Source: Enterococcus mundtii (GTDB lineage: Bacteria; Bacillota; Bacilli; Lactobacillales; Enterococcaceae). From it: DNA of 64,000 bases. Below are positions 7,978 through 17,036 of this stretch, one piece after another. A model generated the notes under the pieces. The model saw only the letters and a program-made list of their open reading frames with translations. It searched no databases and was not told the origin of the DNA. Location: NCBI RefSeq assembly GCF_002813755.1, contig NZ_CP018061.1, positions 2,594,001 through 2,658,000 on the forward strand. Direction: 5' to 3'. Position 1 is the first letter of the stretch. Each line of letters starts with the position of its first letter. The translations under genes and the position numbers were made by a program.

Positions 7978-8026
7978 CCGAATAACCATGGCAGCAAATT
8001 TGCTGCCATGGTTATTCGGTTTGTTT
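7978..8026 (+). terminator. terminator with perfect 42-bp palindrome
   Basis: Two 21-base arms (7978-7998 and 7999-8019, left arm CCGAATAACCATGGCAGCAA plus A) are perfect reverse complements with no spacer, followed on the plus strand by TTTGTTT. It lies between the converging sdaAA and amidohydrolase genes and probably serves the plus-strand unit mainly. Confidence 0.8.
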
Positions 8027-8027
8027 C

Positions 8028-9338
8028 TTACATCCTTCGCTTTGCTTCAAACACAAATTGCCCCATTTGTTCATAGAGGTCCGCTTTGATTTGTTTTAAG
8101 TCATGATGGACTAACTGATGATCACGTACGAGCTGTCTGCCATCCACCCACACATGAGCCACATTGGAAGCATTCGCTGAATAGACTAAGGCAGAATAAG
8201 GATCAAAAATCGGAAACATATTCACAGACTGCGTCTCAACGATAATAAAATCTGCCTTGTTCCCTACAACAAGCTGGCCAGTTTCTTTAAAATCTAACAA
8301 TTCCGCCCCACCTCTAGTGGCTAAACGGACAATTTCCTTCGCTGGGAAAAGCGCACGATCTTTTTCAAAGGTTTTATGAAAATTGGCAAATAGCTTCATT
8401 TGTGCAAAGAGGTCTAAAGTGTTGCCACTACTTGGACCGTCTGTACCTAAACCGACAGTTAAACCCGCAGAAAGCATCGCTTTAACTGGCGCTACACCTT
8501 TCGCTGATTTTGTGTTCGCACCGATACAGTGCGCAATTCCGACTTGCTCTCCTGCTGTAGCGACTAAAGCAATATCTGCTTCTGTCATATGGATACAATG
8601 GGCCATGATCAACGGTCTGTTCATAAAACCTAAGTCTTTCAACAACTCGAATGGGGTTTGTTGATACTGCTTCGCTAATTCCTGCATTTCATAGTCCATT
8701 TCTGCCACATGCAAGGTGATCGGCACATCGTATCGTTCACTCAATTCGACTGTCCGCTTCAACCCTTCATAGGTATTGGTATTCGGCGCATGAGGAGCCA
8801 ACGCAGGCGTAATCAATGGATGATCTTTCCACTTTGGCAAGAATGTCTCACAATAAGTCAAACCACCAGAAGGCTCTACATTATCACACACAGGCATATC
8901 AATGATCGTTTCACCAAGAATCGCACGAATCTTAAACTGATCACATACTTGCGCAACTTGATCTTCAAAATAATACATGTCACAAAAACCTGTCACACCA
9001 CTAAGCAACATCTCACTGATTGCATAGGCTGTACTAGCTGCCACTAGCTCTGGGGTCATGAACGCTTCTAATGGAAATAAGAACCGACGTAATCGATCTG
9101 GTACATCGTCTCCTAAAGATCGAAAAGGAATCATCCCAGCATGGGTATGTGTATTCACAAAACCCGGCAACAAGATACCCCCTGCTCCATCGATGACTTC
9201 CTCCGCAGACGCTATCCCTTTCCGCCATTCTCCTATCTCAATGATGCGATTTTCTTCAATCCGTACATACCCGTTTTTGTATTCAGTCAGTTGATCATCC
9301 ATCGTTAGAACGTGGACATTTTTTATCAATGTACTCAT
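8028..9338 (-). CDS. amidohydrolase, MTA/SAH-deaminase-like (MtaD/SsnA group)
   Basis: A 436-residue metal-dependent hydrolase of the amidohydrolase superfamily close to 5-methylthioadenosine/S-adenosylhomocysteine deaminases. The metal-binding HxH is in [11 protein letters not shown] (about residue 62), further ligands are in LHVAEMD and MAHCIHM, and the conserved Asp is in LGTDGPSSG. The following segment [19 protein letters not shown] is the usual C-terminal beta-sandwich. Its ATG overlaps the stop of the adenine deaminase gene (ATGA), so the two are translationally coupled and end the same operon. Other cyclic deaminases such as guanine or cytosine-analogue deaminases cannot be excluded from sequence alone. 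Confidence 0.85.
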   Translation of the reverse strand: MSTLIKNVHVLTMDDQLTEYKNGYVRIEENRIIEIGEWRKGIASAEEVIDGAGGILLPGFVNTHTHAGMIPFRSLGDDVPDRLRRFLFPLEAFMTPELVAASTAYAISEMLLSGVTGFCDMYYFEDQVAQVCDQFKIRAILGETIIDMPVCDNVEPSGGLTYCETFLPKWKDHPLITPALAPHAPNTNTYEGLKRTVELSERYDVPITLHVAEMDYEMQELAKQYQQTPFELLKDLGFMNRPLIMAHCIHMTEADIALVATAGEQVGIAHCIGANTKSAKGVAPVKAMLSAGLTVGLGTDGPSSGNTLDLFAQMKLFANFHKTFEKDRALFPAKEIVRLATRGGAELLDFKETGQLVVGNKADFIIVETQSVNMFPIFDPYSALVYSANASNVAHVWVDGRQLVRDHQLVHHDLKQIKADLYEQMGQFVFEAKRRM

Positions 9339-11059
9339 AACAAAACACCATCACTTGGAAAAACCAACGGATAAAATTCCTGTGTTTTCGTATTCATCAT
9401 TCCTTTATCTGTCATTTTGATTGCAGGTGAAACTGGTAATGACAACGTAGAAAATGACATGATCTCATTCATATTTTTGTAGCCAAGATTTTGCATTTCT
9501 CTACGCACAGTTTTTAAATCTTGGCCTAACTCTTCAATTGGCGCTTGTGAAACGATCCCGCCAATCGGTAGCGGGCAAGTTGCTGTTAATTTGCCCTCGT
9601 TAACTACCACATAGCCACCTTGTAATTCCAACAATTTTTGCTGAGCCAGCAGAATGTCTTGGCAGTTATTCCCCATCACCATCACGTTATGATGATCATG
9701 CGCCCAAGTCGTCGCAATACTTCCTGGTTTTGAAATGGGTTCTTCCATCAAAGCATACGCCACATTGCCATTCTTTCCATAACGTTCCATCACGAGCAAT
9801 AAGGCGCAATCTGAATTTTCCCAATCGAGGTATCCATCTTTCACCGGAATTTCCTTCGTGATCCGTTCTGTAAACGTACCAACCTCATGTTTACGAATAA
9901 CATTACAACGAACACTTGCCAAATCCGTTTTGACTGGCAACCTTAGATCATCTAAAGAAAGCTTTTTACAATGGACCGTTTGACTGTATGAAGCAGGAAA
10001 TTGTTCGATTTTTTCTGGATAAGTGATCGCCTCACCTTGCCTGTAGACTTCTTTGCCCGATTTAAAGACCGCAGAAATAGCGAATGTAGATAAATCATCT
10101 AACAAAATAAAATCAGCCATTCGTCCAGGTCCAATCAATCCACGATCATTCAAACCCATTCTACGTGCAGGCGTATAAGTCGTCATATAGATCGCTTGTT
10201 CGACCGGTAACCCCGCCTCTACTGCCTTTCTCAAATTTTCATTTAAGTGACCAGTGAGTAAATCGTCTGCCATCACATCATCAGTGATCAGACAAGCATA
10301 GTCATAATATTCATTTTCTGTGATCACCGCCATATTTTCCGGTGTGATCGACTTGTTTTGAAATTGGATAAACATGCCGTTCTCAATTTTTTCTGCTAAG
10401 GATTCTGGAAACTGATGCGTATGATCAGAAGAAATCCCGCTATACATAAATGCTGCCAATTCTTCTTCGTAAATTTTAGGACAATGTCCTTCTAACGGCA
10501 TCGTCGGACGTTTTTCTTTACATAGGTCAATAATTTGGCGAATCAGCGAAGTTGGTTCATGGGCAATGCCGTGAAAATTCATGGCTTCGCCTAAACAAAT
10601 CACTTTTGGATTGTCTAACAACTTTTCTGTTTCAGCTAACCCAATGATGCCACCGGTAGTTTCTAGTTCAGGTGTAGTGGAAGGAACGGACGATGGGATA
10701 GCATGGAAAATATCTAATTCCGTTTCTGCAGCCATAAATTCAGTCAACCCTTCAAGCCCAAAAACATTTGCCATCTCATGCGCATCCGCAATCACTGTAG
10801 TCACACCAAATGGTAAAACGGCCTTTGAAAAAATACTTGGCGTAGTCATTGAACTCTCAATGTGCATGTGGCTGTCAATCAAGCCAGGAATCATGTATTT
10901 CCCTCGGCCATCAATTTCATGAAGGATCTCCAAGTGACTCAGATCCTTTGTTGTGATGTAATAAAATTTTTCACCGCTGACTGTGACATGTTTCTTCTCA
11001 AAACATTGTTTGGCTGTGTTATACACTTGAGCATCTCTAATCAATAAGTCAATCTTCAC
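9335..11059 (-). CDS. ade: adenine deaminase
   Basis: Converts adenine to hypoxanthine and ammonia in purine salvage. At 574 residues it has the length of the bacterial Ade/AdeC family. The signature [16 protein letters not shown] near residue 57 holds the first metal ligands; [17 protein letters not shown] and SSDHT follow, and the AdeC C-terminal domain has [12 protein letters not shown]. The start is GTG at 11059 with GAGGGA 6 bases upstream. It is the fifth gene of an operon beginning with a PotBCAD-type importer, which suggests the importer brings in a purine-related compound or links polyamine and purine metabolism. Confidence 0.95.
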   Translation of the reverse strand: MKIDLLIRDAQVYNTAKQCFEKKHVTVSGEKFYYITTKDLSHLEILHEIDGRGKYMIPGLIDSHMHIESSMTTPSIFSKAVLPFGVTTVIADAHEMANVFGLEGLTEFMAAETELDIFHAIPSSVPSTTPELETTGGIIGLAETEKLLDNPKVICLGEAMNFHGIAHEPTSLIRQIIDLCKEKRPTMPLEGHCPKIYEEELAAFMYSGISSDHTHQFPESLAEKIENGMFIQFQNKSITPENMAVITENEYYDYACLITDDVMADDLLTGHLNENLRKAVEAGLPVEQAIYMTTYTPARRMGLNDRGLIGPGRMADFILLDDLSTFAISAVFKSGKEVYRQGEAITYPEKIEQFPASYSQTVHCKKLSLDDLRLPVKTDLASVRCNVIRKHEVGTFTERITKEIPVKDGYLDWENSDCALLLVMERYGKNGNVAYALMEEPISKPGSIATTWAHDHHNVMVMGNNCQDILLAQQKLLELQGGYVVVNEGKLTATCPLPIGGIVSQAPIEELGQDLKTVRREMQNLGYKNMNEIMSFSTLSLPVSPAIKMTDKGMMNTKTQEFYPLVFPSDGVLL

Positions 11060-11096
11060 ATTTTTCCCTCACTTTTATTGTCCTTAGACACGAATA

Positions 11097-11127
11097 GGGG
11101 GCTGTGCGTTTCCGACACAACCACCCC
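11097..11127 (-). other. GC-rich hairpin between binding-protein gene and ade
   Basis: GGGG...TGTG pairs with CACA...CCCC in an otherwise AT-rich 109-base gap. No T-run follows, so it more likely protects the upstream mRNA segment or sets relative expression than terminates. Confidence 0.4.
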
Positions 11128-11168
11128 AATGTTTATTTTTTCAATGATTTCCGTTGATAGGAAAATGT

Positions 11169-12230
11169 TTATTGGTTGATCAAACGATTCCAACGATCGA
11201 TCCAGTCAGTCATTTGACTATTCACGAAATCAAAGTCAATATTTTTTGCACGATCAGCAACTGCCCCATACGTCATATTACCAGCTTCTTCTTCACTCAA
11301 CTCCACTTTATCATTCGTCGGTGCTTCATTTAATGAAAGTGCCTTTGTTTTTTGTGATTCTTCGCTAATTCTATAGTTGATGAATGAGTAAGCCAATTCT
11401 TTATTCGCTGCTTCTTTTGGAATATTAATCGTATTGTAGTTCGCATATGTGCCACTCTCAGGGACCACGTATTCGATCGTGTCAGAATCCCCTTTGACGA
11501 TATCATAAGCAAAATCCATCACGATCGCTGCTTCGATTTCTCCTGCTTGGAACATGTTTGCTAAGTCAGAAGATCTTGCATAGGTCTTAACGATATTTGG
11601 TTTCAATTCTTCTAAGGCTTCAAATGCTGCCTCGCCATTGTCATCTTCAATCGCTACACCCGCATGATCACTTGCAATATACATCATCAAAGGACCGGCA
11701 GTCGTAGTAATTTCCGGGATCGAGATTTTTCCTTCTAATGCTGAATCCCAAAGATCTGACCAGCTAGTAATTTCTTTTCCAACTTTTTCTCTGTCGTAAA
11801 CGATACCTACACTGTTTACAGCAATCGGAACACCCGCACCACTATCAAAGACTTCCTTCGCTCCTTCAGTTAAGTCCGCTAAATTCGGGATTTTTGATTC
11901 ATCTAGTTTTTCAAATAATTCTTGAGAAGCGCCATCCGCTGAGTTCGCTTGCGCTAACTCAATCACGTCGATTCCTCTAGGATTACTGATTAATTTGTTG
12001 AAGCGGTCGCCACTGTTTCCTAGATCCATTGTGATCTTCGCATCGAATTCTTTTTCAAAAGGATCCATCACATCGCTTTTCACGATATCTTCGCTTAAAC
12101 CAAATGTTGATACAACTAGATCTTTTGACTCTTTCGCTTCGGAAGAATTAGTTTCAGATCCTCCACCGCAAGCTGTCAATACAAACATACTTGCTAAAAC
12201 TACTGAACTTACTAGAAAGCCTTTTTTCAC
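11169..12230 (-). CDS. ABC transporter substrate-binding lipoprotein (PotD-like)
   Basis: Extracellular binding protein of the neighbouring importer, 353 residues. It opens with a lipoprotein signal peptide; the lipobox LTAC puts the lipidated Cys at residue 21, followed by GGGSETNSS. The body (LVVSTFGLSEDIVKSDVMD onward) is a periplasmic-binding-protein type 2 fold of the polyamine/iron class. The GTG start has AAGGGG 9 bases upstream. The bound substrate cannot be read from sequence; polyamine is the default for this family, but the adenine deaminase and MTA-deaminase-like genes behind it make a purine-related ligand plausible. Confidence 0.88.
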   Translation of the reverse strand: MKKGFLVSSVVLASMFVLTACGGGSETNSSEAKESKDLVVSTFGLSEDIVKSDVMDPFEKEFDAKITMDLGNSGDRFNKLISNPRGIDVIELAQANSADGASQELFEKLDESKIPNLADLTEGAKEVFDSGAGVPIAVNSVGIVYDREKVGKEITSWSDLWDSALEGKISIPEITTTAGPLMMYIASDHAGVAIEDDNGEAAFEALEELKPNIVKTYARSSDLANMFQAGEIEAAIVMDFAYDIVKGDSDTIEYVVPESGTYANYNTINIPKEAANKELAYSFINYRISEESQKTKALSLNEAPTNDKVELSEEEAGNMTYGAVADRAKNIDFDFVNSQMTDWIDRWNRLINQ

Positions 12231-12252
12231 TGATTTTTCCCCTTTTCTCTAC

Positions 12253-13293
12253 TTATTTATCTTCCAAAAGAACGATTTTATCTTTTGGGAAATGCAGGTT
12301 GATTTGATCCCCTGCTTGGTAAATTTGTTTATCCGTACCGTTTACTAAGAACTTACCTAAAGCCGTTGTCACTTCATACTGGTAACTTTTCCCTAAAAAT
12401 GTTCTGACTTTCACTTCACCTTTTACAAGATTATGTGTCGCATCAGAGGCAATCTCAATATCTTCGGGACGGATCGTCGCTACTAATCGCTCTGCTATCG
12501 GTTGCTCATAAGGTGTCTCAATGACATTCCCTGCAGCTTGATAGCGGATGCCTTCGATTTGTTCAACTGGAAAGAAATTTTCAAAACCGATAAAATGTGC
12601 AACAAAACGAGTTTTTGGATGTCGATAGATTGTTTCCGGTGTATCATATTGCTCGATAACGCCATTATTCATGACCGCGACTTTATCCGAGATCGAAAAG
12701 CATTCTTCTTGATCGTGGGTCACAAAAACTGTTGTAATACCAAGTTGTTGTTGGATACGTTTGATCTCGATCCGCATTTGGACACGTAGTTTCGCATCTA
12801 AATTACTTAATGGTTCGTCTAGCAATAGTAACTTAGGTTCAATAACCAATGCTCGAGCCAAAGCCACTCGTTGACGTTGCCCACCTGACAGTTGTTTCGG
12901 GTAACGATCACCCAACTGTTCCAAGCCACAGATTGCTAACATATCAGCTACTTTCTTGGCGATATCCGCTTTATTTTCTTTACGCAATTTCAAACCGAAA
13001 GCGACATTCTCAGCAATCGTTAGATGAGGAAACAACGCATAGCTCTGGAATACCATACCAAAATTACGTTTATGCACAGGAACTTTCACTAATTCTTGAT
13101 CTTCCAGAACAAAAGAGCCCTCATTCGGCGAAATCAATCCAGCAATCACACGTAGCGTCGTTGTTTTACCGCAACCACTAGGGCCTAATAAAGAAACTAG
13201 CTCTCCTTTTTCCATTGAAATAGACAAATCTTCTAATATATTTTGTTTTCCGTCATAACTCACACGGATATTGTTCAAATTTACAAAACTCAC
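12253..13293 (-). CDS. ABC transporter ATPase (PotA-like)
   Basis: ATPase of the PotABCD-type importer, 346 residues. Walker A GPSGCGKTT (about 36-44), Q-loop FQSYALFPH, signature LSGGQRQRVALARAL, Walker B LLLLDEPLSNLD and the H-loop VTHDQEE are all intact. The C-terminal third is a TOBE domain (RPEDIEI, VKVRTFLGKSYQYEV). I start at the GTG with GGGGGA 5 bases ahead; a longer reading from 13308 overlaps this ribosome binding site. The permease gene lies 60 bases upstream and the binding-protein gene 22 bases downstream. Confidence 0.92.
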   Translation of the reverse strand: MSFVNLNNIRVSYDGKQNILEDLSISMEKGELVSLLGPSGCGKTTTLRVIAGLISPNEGSFVLEDQELVKVPVHKRNFGMVFQSYALFPHLTIAENVAFGLKLRKENKADIAKKVADMLAICGLEQLGDRYPKQLSGGQRQRVALARALVIEPKLLLLDEPLSNLDAKLRVQMRIEIKRIQQQLGITTVFVTHDQEECFSISDKVAVMNNGVIEQYDTPETIYRHPKTRFVAHFIGFENFFPVEQIEGIRYQAAGNVIETPYEQPIAERLVATIRPEDIEIASDATHNLVKGEVKVRTFLGKSYQYEVTTALGKFLVNGTDKQIYQAGDQINLHFPKDKIVLLEDK

Positions 13294-13353
13294 GGTTCTC
13301 CCCCTCATAGTTTCCAGTCATTCTCAAGTACGTTCGATTTCTTCACTCAACAG

Positions 13354-14133
13354 TTAAGCGATTGAAGCCAATCCTAACGTTTTCTCAATAATAAACATCA
13401 AGAAAACGGTTAATACCATGATCATTACTGAAATCGCCGACACAGTCGGATCATACGTATATTCAATGTAGCTCAACAATGAAGTGGGCAACATCGTTAC
13501 TCCTGGTCCAGATAAAAACATTGAAACTGGTACATTATTGAATGAGTTGACAAAAGCCAGCATAAACGCCGCAAATATTCCAGAAGAAACATTTGGTAAG
13601 ACGACTTGCATAAAAGCGCGGGTTTTGGTACAACCCAATGTCCAAGCAACTTCTTCGATCGAAAAATCTAATTGCTCCATGCTTGAACCTACGACGCGAA
13701 TGATATACGGTAGGCTGATCAAAAAATGACCAATCAATAAAGCTTGGATCACCGGCAAGTTAAACTTGATCACAATGTATTGGAACAAGGAATAGCCGAC
13801 AACGATACCCGGAATCATCGTTGGTGACAAAAAGAAATTTTTAAAAAGCTGTTTACTCTTCATGTGGTAACGAGAAAGTGCGTAAGAAGTCGGCACGCCT
13901 ACTAATAAAGCTAACAGAGTAGCCCCTACGCCAATACTTAAACTCAATTTAAAGCTATTCATAAATGTTTCAGAACTTAGTGCTTTCTTGTACCATTCTA
14001 ATGAGAATCCATCAATCGGAAATTGTATCGTCGATGATTGTCCAAAAGACGTTACAACAATAATCACTAATGGTAAAAACAAAAACGCAAAAACTAATAC
14101 TGCGATGATCGTCATCCCTTTTTGCTTACGCAT
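13354..14133 (-). CDS. ABC transporter permease (PotC-like)
   Basis: Second membrane subunit of the importer, 259 residues with about six membrane segments; the first is MTIIAVLVFAFLFLPLVIIV. The cytoplasmic EAA loop that contacts the ATPase is EEVAWTLGCTKTRAFMQVVL. Its start overlaps the end of the preceding permease gene by 8 bases, so the two are coupled. Confidence 0.9.
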   Translation of the reverse strand: MRKQKGMTIIAVLVFAFLFLPLVIIVVTSFGQSSTIQFPIDGFSLEWYKKALSSETFMNSFKLSLSIGVGATLLALLVGVPTSYALSRYHMKSKQLFKNFFLSPTMIPGIVVGYSLFQYIVIKFNLPVIQALLIGHFLISLPYIIRVVGSSMEQLDFSIEEVAWTLGCTKTRAFMQVVLPNVSSGIFAAFMLAFVNSFNNVPVSMFLSGPGVTMLPTSLLSYIEYTYDPTVSAISVMIMVLTVFLMFIIEKTLGLASIA

Positions 14134-14962
14134 GATTCATTTCCCTCCGATCTAAACGTGCAGCAATCATATTCAATCCTTTATTCACGATCAGAGTCGT
14201 AACGATCATGATCAATGCAATGACACTTGCTGAAGTCCAATCACCTAAAGTCGATGCTTTTTGGTATAAGAAAGTCGCCATCATCATATTTTGGTTCCCA
14301 CCTAAAAGTTGTGGTGTCGTATAAGCCGTCAACGTGCCTGTAAAGACTAAAATACTGCCAACGATCACTCCAGGTATACAAAGTGGCATGACGATTTTAT
14401 AGAACGTTTTAAACGGACTCGCACCTAACGTTTCGGCAGCTTCCAGTGTTTCTTTCTCAATATTTTCCATCACGCCGACAAGTGTCATGACCATGGTAGG
14501 TAAGAACAAATAGACAGACCCAATAATAATTGCAAACTCCGTATATAGTAAGGCGATGGGTTGTTCGATCAGTCCTATACGAATCAAGAAATTATTGATC
14601 ACTCCTGTCCTTCCTAAAATGTTGATCCAGGCAAAACTACGGATGACTGAATTGGTCAATAATGGAAACATCGTCATTGCCATCAATAAACTTTTCCACT
14701 TTTTACCCACACCTGCAATAAAATAAGCTGTTGGAATACCTAAAACGGCAGAAATCAATGTCACAATGACAGAAACGCGAATTGTTCGAAGAAAAATCTT
14801 CAAATTGAAATCATCTGTCAAAAAACTGGTGTAAGCACTTAGACTAGCACCTGTTTCAGTAAAAATAGTTGGCCATATAATATTGACCAATGGCAAAATC
14901 ATAAAAAATAGTAATAAGATCGTTCCCGGCGCAATGATCAAATACGGAACATTCTTCCTCAT
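14126..14962 (-). CDS. ABC transporter permease (PotB-like)
   Basis: First gene of the importer/purine operon; about 278 residues and six membrane helices. The EAA loop ETLEAAETLGASPFKTFYKI is clear at about 190-210. I start at the ATG at 14962, with GGGGGA 5 bases upstream; the reading from 14977 would include this site. A consensus promoter ends only 30 bases before the start. Confidence 0.9.
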   Translation of the reverse strand: MRKNVPYLIIAPGTILLLFFMILPLVNIIWPTIFTETGASLSAYTSFLTDDFNLKIFLRTIRVSVIVTLISAVLGIPTAYFIAGVGKKWKSLLMAMTMFPLLTNSVIRSFAWINILGRTGVINNFLIRIGLIEQPIALLYTEFAIIIGSVYLFLPTMVMTLVGVMENIEKETLEAAETLGASPFKTFYKIVMPLCIPGVIVGSILVFTGTLTAYTTPQLLGGNQNMMMATFLYQKASTLGDWTSASVIALIMIVTTLIVNKGLNMIAARLDRREMNHA

Positions 14963-14991
14963 TGTTCTCCCCCTCATTCGTGTTCTGTCTC

Positions 14992-15020
14992 ATTATAAGA
15001 AAAAATACGAACATTTTCAA
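14992..15020 (-). promoter_or_regulatory. promoter of the importer-ade operon with PurBox-like spacer
   Basis: TTGAAA, 17-base spacer, TATAAT on the minus strand. The spacer holds AAATACGAACATT on the plus strand, one mismatch from the PurR box AWWWCCGAACWWT known from Bacillus and Lactococcus. Control by PurR is inferred. Confidence 0.65.
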
Positions 15021-15237
15021 GAAAACTTTGTAATATATTCAGAAAAAAACATGAGTTATATGAAAAACATTGTAAAAAACCTGCGTTTATCCGTTTTATA
15101 CAAAAAAATTGTATTTATTTTAGTTATCTATGTTTATTTTCCAAACGATTATTCGTAATTAATGCGAGTTAATTATCAAAAGTGTTGAGTAATACATCTC
15201 AGTTGAAAGAGAAAATCAGTTTTCTGGAAAACAAAAA

Positions 15238-15283
15238 AGAGCAATTACCGAACATTCATCCAAAAACGTTCGTTAATTACTCT
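15238..15283 (-). terminator. intrinsic terminator left behind by a lipase gene
   Basis: Stem AGAGTAATTAACGAAC/GTTCGGTAATTGCTCT (14 of 16 paired) with a T-run on the minus strand. The only minus-strand coding sequence in front of it is the lipase 3' remnant ending 12 bases upstream, so it was presumably that gene's terminator. One arm contains a perfect PurBox match (15244-15256), which may be chance. Confidence 0.7.
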
Positions 15284-15294
15284 TTTTATTAGAC

Positions 15295-15337
15295 TCAACT
15301 CTTCCATAAAAACTGACTAACTTCTCGATCCACTTCT
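15295..15337 (-). pseudogene. remnant of a lipase gene 3' end
   Basis: Read on the minus strand this stretch ends EVDREVSQFLWKS and a stop; the intact lipase gene 3.8 kb away ends EVDREVSRFLWDID. The reading frame stops matching at 15337, where unrelated DNA begins. The remnant is followed by a terminator, as a real gene end would be, whereas the intact lipase gene lacks a clear one. Confidence 0.75.
15315..15337. repeat. left 23-bp direct repeat, att-like
   Basis: Twenty-three bases (core ACTTCTCGATCCACTTCT) are identical to 19118-19140. Together the copies bound the cassette encoding the small secreted protein, three membrane proteins and an ABC ATPase. Sequence outside the 23 bases differs, which is what site-specific integration into a gene end would leave. 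Confidence 0.65.
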
Positions 15338-15574
15338 GTCCCGACCTCGCGAGGCATCTACATGTCGTTAATCATTTGAGGTATTCATTATTCCAGAACG
15401 TTAAATCCATTTATAAAACAACAATTAGATTTACCAATAGCGTTTCTCTAAAACTAATATATCAATAACAAATACATGTTAAAAAGATTAAAAAAAACAA
15501 AAAAACACAATGGAAAGGTTTGCATTTTTATATTGATATGATATATTTTTTTTGGATATATCCTAAAATTAACT
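15338..15574. other. cassette left end, gene-free
   Basis: No gene is seen. A 10-base palindrome CCTCGCGAGG lies near the left repeat, and the rest is AT-rich, ending in the region that should hold the promoter of the small secreted protein (TTGCAT near 15520 and TATGAT-like sequence near 15537). Confidence 0.4.
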
Positions 15575-15587
15575 GGAGGTCAAGCAC

Positions 15588-15974
15588 ATAATTCTATCAA
15601 AGAAAAACTAACTATTACTAGTCACAATGACAAGTATTTTAGGAATTTTGCTTTTAAATTTTACAAAACGAGTTGAAGCTGAATCTTTTGGAGGAACAAC
15701 TGCATATACGTATACAGCAGTATCTGCAAATGTAACCAAAACTTCATCAAGTGCTACTACATACGTTAATTGGAATAGTTCCAACCAAAAAAGTCACAAA
15801 CAATGGTTTGCTCTTTATCAGAATGGGTCAAGAAAAGGACAAGGATTATTTAATTATCTTACAAATTCTGCATTTCCTGGGAATGGTTCAGCAGGTTCAA
15901 CTGTCCATTTAGCTTCACAAAGAGAAAACATCATTGACCCTACAACTTACATTTCAGGAACATGGACCCCTTAA
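15588..15974 (+). pseudogene. small secreted protein, DUF2712-like, with damaged start
   Basis: The intact frame from ATG 15627 encodes 115 residues with a hydrophobic stretch (TSILGILLLNF), a likely signal-peptidase site (VEA) and a mature part rich in Ser, Thr and aromatic residues ending in SGTWTP. The ending and composition resemble small secreted proteins found beside ABC transporters (DUF2712 type), perhaps peptide toxins; this is a tentative match. ATG 15627 has no ribosome binding site. A perfect GGAGG (15575-15579) points 8 bases on to ATA instead, and the frame from there reads IILSKKN, stop, LLLVT and into the ATG. A start mutation plus a nonsense codon would explain this, because the fused reading would be a textbook signal peptide. 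Confidence 0.55.
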
Positions 15975-16005
15975 AGATGATGGTCAAGAATCCGTGCCAA
16001 AATAA

Positions 16006-16046
16006 CTTCGCTATTTTTTCTCTTAAGATCAAATAAATAGCGAGAA
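16006..16046 (+). terminator. hairpin behind the small secreted protein
   Basis: TTCGCTATTT pairs with AAATAGCGA; the T-run lies inside the loop, not after the stem, so termination is uncertain. Confidence 0.35.
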
Positions 16047-16062
16047 AGGAGATGCCTTCTTT

Positions 16063-16119
16063 AAATAAGGCGTAATCTCAAACATTCAAAGAGAAATTTT
16101 TGGAGATTACGTCCTATTT
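16063..16119 (+). other. large hairpin upstream of the membrane-protein genes
   Basis: AAATAAGGCGTAATCTC pairs with GAGATTACGTCCTATTT across a 23-base loop. No T-run follows. It may be a processing site that sets the ratio of the small protein to the transporter, or an attenuator. Confidence 0.5.
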
Positions 16120-16184
16120 ATAGAGGCTGAACACTTTTACACCGTCTTCTTGTCACATACCGATTGAAAAAAGGAGATGTATGT

Positions 16185-17036
16185 TTGAATAATTTTTGGA
16201 GATTAAATAAATACCACATTTCACTTAGTTTAGTCATATTTTTCATAATGGTATTCTCTATTTTAAATGAATATATTTCAAATGCCTTTCTTTATGTAAC
16301 AAACTTAGGATTTAGACAAGAAATGAATCAAGGTCAAACCTTTAATAATGTTTTTGATTTCTTTTGGAGAAGTTTAACAGAGTCTGTTTGGTCTTTTGAT
16401 TATAGCCTGATTTTTGGAACGAATTTATTTCAAATGTTCATCCCTTTAGTAGCTTCTATTGGAACGGCAATATTTGCTCAAAAATGGCAAACCATTTATA
16501 AATTTGAAATTTATCATGTTTTAAATTTTAGAAATTTTGTTTATAAGAAAATATTATCAACGGCTACAAAAATAGCATTGGCAACATTTTTTGGCTTCTT
16601 TATCTATTACTTATTTTGCTTTATTCCATTACATGATTCTATTAACGATACTGTGATACGTCCAATGTTTGAAGATATTTTCGGATCCAATTTTTATGTC
16701 AATCATAGGTTTTTGCAGTCTTTTCTAGAAGGAGTTGTTCGTTTTTTCTGGATACCATTTATATATACTATCTTCGGTACTTCTATCTCATTGATCGTTT
16801 CCGAAGCGAAAATATATTTATTAGCCGCACCTTTATATTACTATAGCATGTCGGCTATCGGTACAGGGATGACAGCTTTTTCTGAAGATATTTCGTTGTA
16901 TTTTAATCCTACAGTGATTATGGCGTCTGGTGATTATTATACATTTAACACATATCTTCTGTTACTTGCAAACTCTATCCCATTATTTATTGGTATAGTA
17001 TTGATTTACGGAAGGAGTCAGAATGTTGAATTATAA
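16185..17036 (+). CDS. membrane protein, ABC-2-type permease candidate (1 of 3)
   Basis: A 283-residue very hydrophobic protein with about six membrane segments, among them YHISLSLVIFFIMVF, FIPLVASIGTAIFA, ATFFGFFIYYLFCFI and LLLLANSIPLFIGIVLI. No family motif is recognised. I start at TTG 16185, 8 bases after AAAGGAG; an upstream in-frame TTG (16164) would overlap that ribosome binding site. Two further membrane proteins and an ABC ATPase follow with overlapping ends, so this is probably one subunit of an exporter or immunity transporter for the small secreted protein. Codon use is extremely AT-rich compared with flanking housekeeping genes. Confidence 0.75.
   Translation: MNNFWRLNKYHISLSLVIFFIMVFSILNEYISNAFLYVTNLGFRQEMNQGQTFNNVFDFFWRSLTESVWSFDYSLIFGTNLFQMFIPLVASIGTAIFAQKWQTIYKFEIYHVLNFRNFVYKKILSTATKIALATFFGFFIYYLFCFIPLHDSINDTVIRPMFEDIFGSNFYVNHRFLQSFLEGVVRFFWIPFIYTIFGTSISLIVSEAKIYLLAAPLYYYSMSAIGTGMTAFSEDISLYFNPTVIMASGDYYTFNTYLLLLANSIPLFIGIVLIYGRSQNVEL

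Noticed and set aside
14992..15230. Purine riboswitch ahead of the importer-ade operon
   Set aside because: The conserved purine-aptamer core is absent, and the promoter ends only 30 bases before the start codon, leaving no room.
15627..15974. Lactococcin 972-type bacteriocin
   Set aside because: Genomic layout is similar, but the mature sequence lacks the typical Lcn972 pattern; the C-terminal SGTWTP fits DUF2712-like proteins better.
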